Part shown: one piece after another, positions 51,001 through 60,000 of the stretch | Position numbering within the stretch: position 1 is the stretch's first letter | How the letters are laid out: each line of letters opens with the position of its first letter | Origin: Strigops habroptila | Taxonomy: Eukaryota; Chordata; Aves; Psittaciformes; Psittacidae | Direction: 5' to 3' | Assembly (NCBI RefSeq): GCF_004027225.2 | Contig: NC_044284.2 | Location: 41,154,420 to 41,218,419 of the forward strand | DNA length: 64,000 bases | Translations under genes and position numbers: made by a program | The notes under the pieces: model-generated | Databases searched by the model: none | The model's input: only the letters and a program-made list of their open reading frames with translations | What the model was told of the DNA's origin: nothing

Positions 51001-54000
51001 ACTAAGCAGCTTATTTTCAGTTCCAAGTGTAGCCAGTTCCCACATAGGCTGTTCATCCCTCCTGGCATCCCTCTTTGAATCCAGCTTTGGTTTTGTTGGC
51101 TGAAAGAATTATAATTAAAGGTTTGTATTTTCTTCCCCTGCAGGCACCACTAAGTTTTTGACAGCCTTGGTGAAAAGTATGGAAGATTGGTTATTCAAGG
51201 TGCAAAAGCTGAAGCGAGGTTCTGGCATGCACGAAGCTGAGCTGTGCGCATTTTATCAAAAGATTCCTGCGTGGCTGGCCCAGGTGGATGCAGTGATGAG
51301 CTGTATAGGCTCCGGCCAGTTGCATGAAGCTGAGAGCAATAAGAAATCACATTTCCCGTAAGGACAGAGGTGTTAATTGTACCTAGGCTGACCTTGTACA
51401 TAGTACAAGTACACTTGTAAGAAAAGAGAAATGTCCTTTTGTGGGGACCCTGGCACAGGAAACTGCCAGTGGGCTAAACATGATCAGCTGAAGTGTTAAA
51501 ATGATTGGTGACTGCCTTTCATTTGCTTTGATTTGGCCATTACCTGTGGAGTGGAAACGGTGGCTTCAGTATCACTCCTGGAACATCACTGTCTCCCTCA
51601 GAACTGCCACCTGGTTTGGAAATCTTGACATTTGAAATAAAAACAAAATATGTGATTCATTTACAGTCAGATTTGTGGGGGCATATTCCTCTTCATAGTG
51701 CTCCATTGTCTTTGGTAAATATCATCAAGAGATAAATCATTTGCAGAGCACATGCAAAACGTATATGTAAGAGACTTACTTGAAAATGCCAAGTTTGCCC
51801 ACAACTACAGCATTAACAAAGTAAGCATGTGTCATGTTTCCAGCATATGATGTACTATAATATGTTGTTTTCCTCGAGCTGGGAAGCAAAAGGTGTCTTT
51901 GAGACAAGAGATCCTTGGGTCTGGTGCACTAGAGGTCACTTTGTTTCTGGATTTGTTTTCTTTTCAGGGTGGTACCCAGAGAGCTTTTTCAGATGATTCA
52001 GCAATGGGTTCTGTCCATGAATAATGATACTGTGAAGAACGTCACACATGTTAATGAAAAAGTAAGTGCAAGCCTGAAACTGCTGTGATAAGAGTGCTAT
52101 ATCTAGTATTCAGTTCTTCCTTTAATTTCCACCTGGCCAGACCACAGTTATGAGGAATGCTTGTTTCTCTTTTGACACTTTCTTACCTGTTTGAATTGAG
52201 TTGTGGCTTTTGTCTTCCAGCCAAAGTGTAGGGCAGAACTCCTCTAAAAATAGCTGTAAGGTCTCCTATATAGTGCACAAATACAATTTTATTGTTCCAT
52301 CTTTAGTGAGTATTTCCTCTGGAATAATCAATGTTATTTCCTATTCAGAGAGCTGTTGTGGCTGTGAGCTCTCTGTGGGTTTACTTCTCACATGATTGTA
52401 GACTAGAGGCTCTCAATATGCATTTTTTTAATGTTCTATAAGTGTGGTGTGTACTTTTTGGTTTGTCACTGAATTCTGGATGTGAGAGCGCGCCACATGG
52501 CTGATAAGCAGCAGATGATCCTAAGCAAGAACTGGGAGAAGGATAGATCCGTAGTAGGAAAAGATGTGTCTGTAAGGGGAATGAATATGGGAGAAGAATG
52601 GTAAAAATAAATGTTTCTGTCATTAGGTCAGTTTGCAAATTGAATTAGGTAGCACATTGACTTATGTGAAACGAACTGACTTCAGACTACTTGACAAGAC
52701 CAGACATTTATCACTGATTTAGATTTGCTCTGATGTTTTGTGCAGGTGACTGAACTGGACAGAAATCTGATCCTGTGGCTGGTGGATTTGCTGAGACACA
52801 CGACAACAGAACGCTTGTCCCGTGAGTGTCCCCAGCGGCAAGAGTTAGACACCGAGATGGATAAGGAGCCCAGGCTTCTGAGGGCTAGTAAGCTGCAGCA
52901 TGGAGCTGAAGAGCTGGTTGCAGAAATGTGCAGACTCACTGATTCTATAGACAGGTATCAACAGAGGTTTTCAATTTCACCTAAGGGAGTTTTCTCAAGA
53001 AAAAATGTTTAGTGTGCTGATCATGGCAACAGATCTCATCAATTCGGTTGTCCTTGGATCTTTTCCCAGGTCTTAAATGGGCCTTACTAGAATTTGTAGG
53101 GATTCTAATAAGACAGAAACACCTAAAGAGAACAGCAGTGCCTGCTTTATACCTAGTACTGCTATAAAACATGCTAGCATCTGTGATAGTGTGGGCTATG
53201 CCCACACTTTTGAGAATGACCTCTGGAGGAATGAGGGCACTACAGCCAGTGAGTCTACAGTCCAGATCACCTGGAGCAATGCCTTCGCCTGATTCAGGAC
53301 CTGTGCTCACACATCCTGTGTGGATTAGTACAGCACTGGCACGGACAAGCTTTTTGGGGGTCATTGTGTGAGCAGGGCAGGTGAGGATTGCTCTTCTGGA
53401 GACTTCTCTAGTAGTGCAGAGATCTACACATAGTTCCTGTACCTTGCTGACAGCAGTGGGCTCCTGACTGAAGGGTCTTTTCCGCCTAAATGATTCTACG
53501 ATTATAAGCATTCGAAGGCACTTCTGCAGGGCTGATGATGTTCTACATCTTTGCAGCTGCTGCCGCGAGACCGTCAATGAAATCGTTCAAAAGAAACAGT
53601 CAGAGAAAGATTTAGAAGCTGATTTTGAGCTGGAGGAGCTGAATAAGATCAAGGTAAAAGGCACCTGTGTTGCCAGCTATCTAGGTCTGGAAACCTAGAT
53701 AGGTTTCCAGATGAGACTGCATTTACTTTGTAAAAGCTAGATAAAAATATATGTGAAGTTTTAAGGAGGAGGAAGACTGCTGCTCCAATGGGTTACCCTC
53801 GTTCCCCAAGTTACCTATACTGACTTTGCAGTCCTGGAACGCAGATAAACCTGGGCCAGGTCATGTTCAGTTTTAATATTTTCCTTGCCCTGTTTCAGGA
53901 TACATATGTAAGGGCTCTCCTGTGAGATTTATTCCAGGTGAGTGGCAGTAGATTGACCTCTGGTTCAAAGCTTGTCAGAGCCATGTGCGTCCAGACTTGA

Positions 54001-57000
54001 GTGGTGCTTAGAGGTTCCTGGAGGTGCTTGGTGCCTTTATGCAGATGCAGTTGAAAGTTTTTGCAGTCAACTGACATACCTGACTCCCCGTTGTTCTACA
54101 CTGGCATATAAAGCTCTTAATTGCTACCATTGTCATCACCAGTGTTTAGCTGAGCTTTGCCTGTGCTTTAGGAATGTGAGAGGTAGACCCTTCCCGAAGG
54201 CTGAGGCTTTCCTGAGCAGAGGGCTTCAAGGAATGCAAGAAGCCTTCCTGCAGGGTTCAAGAATACTTGTGCTTCTGTTCTGCATTACCTTAGTGAGTGA
54301 AAAATTAACCCCTGGGATTTACACTTATTTCTCCCTACATGGGCTGGGGCAATGGCTATGACAGATATTCTGTGCTGGCCTGAGGAGGAGCTTGTTGGAG
54401 GAATGAGTTGGTGGAAGTGATTAGTTGGTGGTGCTGGTGACAGATGCCATGTCTGAAAGCTTGGAGAAATGTGTCTTCCTTGTAGGGTGAGAATGGAAGG
54501 TTCCAGGTAGTCCCCTTCCTATAAATAAAGACAGAAAGGTGGAATTATTCAACTGACTGAATGAATATGATAACAATTATTCTTTTTTTGCTCAATAAGC
54601 CCTGAATAATCATTTTCTGTTATGTCTTCCCAGACTGAGTGCCGTAATTGGATTCAAGCATGTAGTCATCTTCTTTCGGAGATCAAAGGCACTCCAGTCT
54701 CCTTTCTGGATTTAGAAGAACTGAGAAACCTCTTTGGATCAGAGGTATATATAGACTGTATTTGCTCTTCTAGGTTGAATCAATTTGAATGAAGGTCTGC
54801 TGCAAAACTTTTCCTTAAGAAAGCAGCTACAGTTCCATTTGAGGGAAGGTTTCACATGGAGACCTGCATACACTCAAAGCAACAGCTAGCACTATGAGGT
54901 GTTATGACTGCAAATTGGTTAAAAATCACAGTGCTGCTTGTAAGCACAGGTCTAAGGCAAAACCAGAGCTTCAGTGGAGTTGGGGATTTTACCCCTCTGG
55001 TAGACCAGTTCGCTATGGTGTGTGATAGCTTTTGCTTCACCTATTGGGGTGGACTTTGGCTGGAATTCTTGTGGTTGCCTTACCCAGGAGATCAAGCTGA
55101 ATTCGTAGTTTAATTCCTTGTGTGGCTAGATGGATGCCTGAGACTGCCTGTGGCAATTTGATGTATTTTATAGCTGGTTGGCCTGGCATTGGTCTACTTT
55201 CAAACAAACCAGGTTAAATTCAGATAATGAGAAAGTTGATTTGGATTTACTGTCTTGAACGATCTGTTAGTTCTGAACTTGACCCTCAAGCAGAATGATA
55301 TTGTTCATGATTTCCAGTCCACAGCTAGTGCTGTGGCTCACATGTTGCCTCTTTTTCTTCCTGCCATGGCCTCCACAAAGTGGATATGCAACAGTGGGTC
55401 CTGCCTATGTAATGTTCAGTAACTAGCATATTCATTGTGATTTGAAACACATTCACACTCAGTACCTCCTCGGTGGCTGGAGTCCGAGTCTAAATATGTG
55501 CAAGAGGAAGTCAGAGACCAGCTAGCTTTGCTTAGGTTAGGACAAAAAGAGCAGGCTATTAACCTGATTCTTATGGTGCCTTACAGGAATTGCAGTTGAA
55601 ACTTAAGCTTAAGGACACCATCATTTCTTCAACTCAGGAAGAGCTTGAAGCTGAAAATCCCACCAGCAAAAAGAAACCCATAACAGAGGAAGAACCATTA
55701 AAAGTAAAGGAGGAAATAGCCATCATGCAGGTGACTCTAGTAGCAGCAATATGCTGCTTTCCAGCAGGGCCTTTTTGTTTATTGTTTGGAGTATGAGATG
55801 TCAAACATGGCCTTACAGCGGCCTTGAATGCCATGAGGCTAGTGGTATCTCCTATTTCTTGTTCTTTTTCTCTCTCGAGCAGCATCCAGGTGCTGGTATG
55901 GATTATCTGATTGAGGACAGCGAAGCTACTGCAGACATGATCAGATATGTAGGGCATGACTCCAACGTCCACCTGAAGTCTCTGAAATCAGACAGCGTTA
56001 CAGTTACAGGGGTAGGAGTCTCCACCACACCAGTGGTTTTTAGCATGTTGGCAGAGATTTGGAGCTGGGTTTTAGGTGTATACTCAGGATCTGTTATGAG
56101 ATCCCATTTAACGCTTGTGCCAGACCTGCTGGGGCAGTGCAAGGTGCCGGTGTTCTCTCAGATTCCTCTCCTCTAGCAACTTTAAATAATCATTAGAACA
56201 GTTACCACAGCTGCAATTTGTCCTTTTCACCCATGCATTACTGCTGTGGCTTCATGATCTAGGCCTATCTGCTGAGACTGGGATGGTGAAAGTGGTTTGA
56301 TGCTGAGCACATGGGAGGAGTTGAAGGGGGTTCAGAGATTCAGGGAGATCCCACAACAACTGGAAATTAAGAAGTTCAGGTTGTTTTGGCTTCCACTTGC
56401 CTTTGGGATAGTGCTCTTTGGTAAAGGTGCTCTTCAGAAGTCATAGGGCCCGTCACTCATCCAGAGTGGAGCCTAGAGGTATCGGAAGTGTGGGTCTTTA
56501 GCAAACTGTCAGTGGATGGTGCTGCTCTTTAAGCATGCTGCATTGCTAAATGTGCCTTGCCCTTCATGCTTTGGAGGTGATCAGCTAGTTAAGAGTGACA
56601 GTGCAGGAGTGTGTCTTTATGGACTTTGATTTGTTTTACAGAAATGAATCCCTGGAAATCACAATTACCTTCCAAAGCTTAGAGTAAGAGCCTTTCAACA
56701 GTTAGTTTTACAGAAAAACCCAAGTTGTCTTCTTCAGATGAAAACTGACTTATGCCTGTTGGACCCTGTGAGAAGCTGCCTCTTTCTGTTCTTTGGACAT
56801 TGTTTTGCCGGGATTTTTGCTCCTGGCCAGGCTACAGCCACCTTCAACCTCAGTAACCCAAGGAATGCACCAGCAACCCAAGACTATGAGCCAGTGAGAG
56901 TTTCATGTCTGAGTCAGAAAATCATTTTAGTCTATTTTTAATGCCAACATCAGTTCGGTCCCTAAACTAGTCTCTGGTTTTACATGTTTTGCTGATACAG

Positions 57001-60000
57001 AGCTGTTGTCTGTGTTGTGACTGTGCACTGAGACACCAGCACCAAACCAGGCACATGCTACAGATGAAATGCAGCATTGTTGGTTTCACATTCACTTACA
57101 GAAGGCTTTGCTCTTCCCAATCAGAGAGAGATGACTGCCTCCACGCCATCAACACCCTTTTCTCAGAAAGAGTTTGAAGCCCTGGCAATGCTGGAACATC
57201 TGCAAGCGCAACTCCTGTGAGTACTGGTCATGTGCTGGAGGCATGAGTGGGGCAGGGTTTCATGCAAGGCAAGTGCCTGTTCTGTTCTCTGGTAATGTTC
57301 TGCTTTATCCAATATCTGTTGGCTTAATTTTGGGTTTCCTTCCATTTTGATTGTCTTGGGCGATTGAGTATGGTTTATGTTAGCTGAAGATATGACACAT
57401 ATTGGCTCCCCTTCGTTTCTGTTCAGATTTTCTGTTTTGTGTACTCATGAGGTACATTGCAGAGGTACTCATGATGGTTTTCTGCAAAACTTCTTAATAC
57501 TTTAGGTCCTGGTAGCACTTGGAGGGTGCCATGTGAATGCAGCTGAGCTCTTCCAGGGCCTGCTTAGTGCCCAGGAGCTTGGCAGGTACAGCCATGCAAT
57601 TCTGTACCTAAGTATGGGGAACACAGTGAAGTGACACTCAAGTGTCTTCATGCAAAATCACATCAAGGTCTGTGTTTGGTAAGGACTTCTTCCATGTCTA
57701 AGCAGGCTTGGGCACTTTGAACTACATTCCCTCATATTTCTTGTTTTGTCTGTGAGCTTGATTTATCTGGGGTAACCCCATCTCATTAGCTTTGCTAATA
57801 GAATTGACTGTGCTCTGTATTTATACTTGCACAGTGAAGATCAGCATCTCACCCTTTGCTAGCAAACACTGAGTTTCGAAACTAATTCAGCTTGCAGGGT
57901 TTAAATAGATGTGCCATGAACTCCTTTACAGATCTTTTAACAATGCTCTTCTCTGAAACCATAAATGTGTTTTATAGAGCCAGTCCTACCGAAAGCTTCA
58001 GCTTTCTAAATCTTTCTTTTAGGTATCCTGCCAGCAGCTGGTTATATTTCAGATTTCAGCATTATCTTTGCTTCTGTGTTTCAGAGAAAGAGAGATCCGT
58101 GCTCAAAATGCAGAGAAGAGATCTGAAGGTCTTGAAGAGGAGCTGGAAGAAGCTCTGCAGAGAATCCAAGACCTAGAAAGTGAACTGGAGAAAGAAGGGA
58201 AAGTCATCGCAGAAGCAACACACAAAGAACGGCAAGGTCAGGAGGACCAGTATTCCAAACCCTCTCCTAGACTCAGAGAGGGAAGCAATCTTTGAGACCA
58301 CCTCATTCATCTCCTGTTTAGCACAGGACCCTCTCCTCCTGGGCACATCCTAGGGCTTTGTCTAGAGTCTTTGTCAGAGGCCAAGCAAGGAGACCTTTAA
58401 CATGATTCTAGATCAGGGCAGAAAGAACTGCTGAATGTGGCCTGGTTTTGAGAGAAAGTAACTTTGTTTGACATAGGACACAGTGTCTATAGGAGATCAC
58501 TATAATCGACTTCATCTTCCTTGTAAGGGAATGTTCCCTGTTACAGTCAAAAAGATCTGTTTAGGATCACTGATTTTAGGGTAGAAAATAAATAACATTC
58601 CAGGTCCCTTCACTCTCAGAAGCCATGGGCCTTTTCTTTTTCTAGCACAGGACACTCTTGCTGTCTCCAGGAGTTGTTTGAGCACAGCTGACACACTGAT
58701 CTTGCCCATACAGTGTGGCAGTGAGTTCTTTAGGTCGCATGTTTGTTGTGGATGAAAACGTTTCCTTGTGTCCTTTCTCAGCTAGATCCACATGGATATA
58801 AGATGTGGAGAAGGACGAAAAAATGGGAATTAAAATATCTTCCCTTAGTCCTTCAGTGTACCCTGTTGATTGACATCAACGTGGAAGGAGAGGCTAATTT
58901 GTTTGTGAAGGATGTGATACCATTTTAACTCCATGGTATTTTTAATGGCTTTGGTTTGTTGTTTTGTTTATCTTTCAGAAGAATGTCTCAAAGAAAGCAT
59001 CTCAGAAGTTGAGGCCTGCTCAAGTCCCAAAGCTTCTACCTCTGGCCAGTTCAAGGGATCCAGAAAAGGGCAACATTAAAGAACAGCAATGCCCCAGTAG
59101 TTTCTTAGTGCCTGTTCATAGCAGTGTTTTACTCTCAGTTCACTGCTGTTACTCCTTACCTACTACCCCAACACCTCTGTGTCATCTCAGTATTTACACT
59201 GTTCTTCTAGCTGGCTCTGCCGCTTCCACATATGCTTTGCTCATCCTCTACCTATAATATTGTTATAGCTCATCTTCCTTGTAATACCATTGCTACCTTG
59301 GCTTTCTGCTATCCACATCTCTCCTTCCTGTGCACCCTCCTCCCCTCCCCTTGCTTTATGCTTGCCTTCTGTTTGTGTTCATCAATCTCTTCTTGTTGCT
59401 CTATCTCATTCTGCCTCATCCCTGTTGGATTATGCAAGTAAGTCACTTGCACCTCTTTCATATCAAGGTTTATCTTTTTCTCAGTGCCAGCATGGCCTGG
59501 TTGTGTATCTGATAATGGGTACCTCTTTCATCCTCTAGGTTTCAGATGATCCAGTTACCAGCTGACTGGTTAAAAAGAAATTGCGCAGAATCGTACGGAC
59601 AATTGTACGACACAAATTCTTGTGTCTTTGAATCTTCATCTTGAAGTTTTTATCCTTTTTTCAGAAAGCATGAAAAAGCCTGAAGCTGTGCATGATCCTG
59701 AAAGCCTTTCTCAAATTGCTGCCACAGGAGAACTGCCTGTAGCCAAGGTCACAAAATCAGTCTTCAGATGATGCCAGTTCACCCACTCAGTGCACTGAGA
59801 TAACATTTAAATGCTCCATCTCTCTGTGATTTCTGCTTGGCATCTGAGGCCCTGTCTCCATCTGCCGTACCCCTACAGCCTCAACAGGCCAAACTGCCTA
59901 GTGAGGTGGCCACCCAGACTTCTGCCTCTGGTCCCCAACCTGGGGCAGTCTGTAGAGTTATAAAGCTCTGCAAGGCCAACTAGGCTGCCTGGGTTCGGCA

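Noticed and set aside
52981-53577. 198-codon minus-strand open frame
   Set aside because: It overlaps AXDND1 intron 18, the CR1-like tail and exon 19 in antisense; no recognisable protein sequence.
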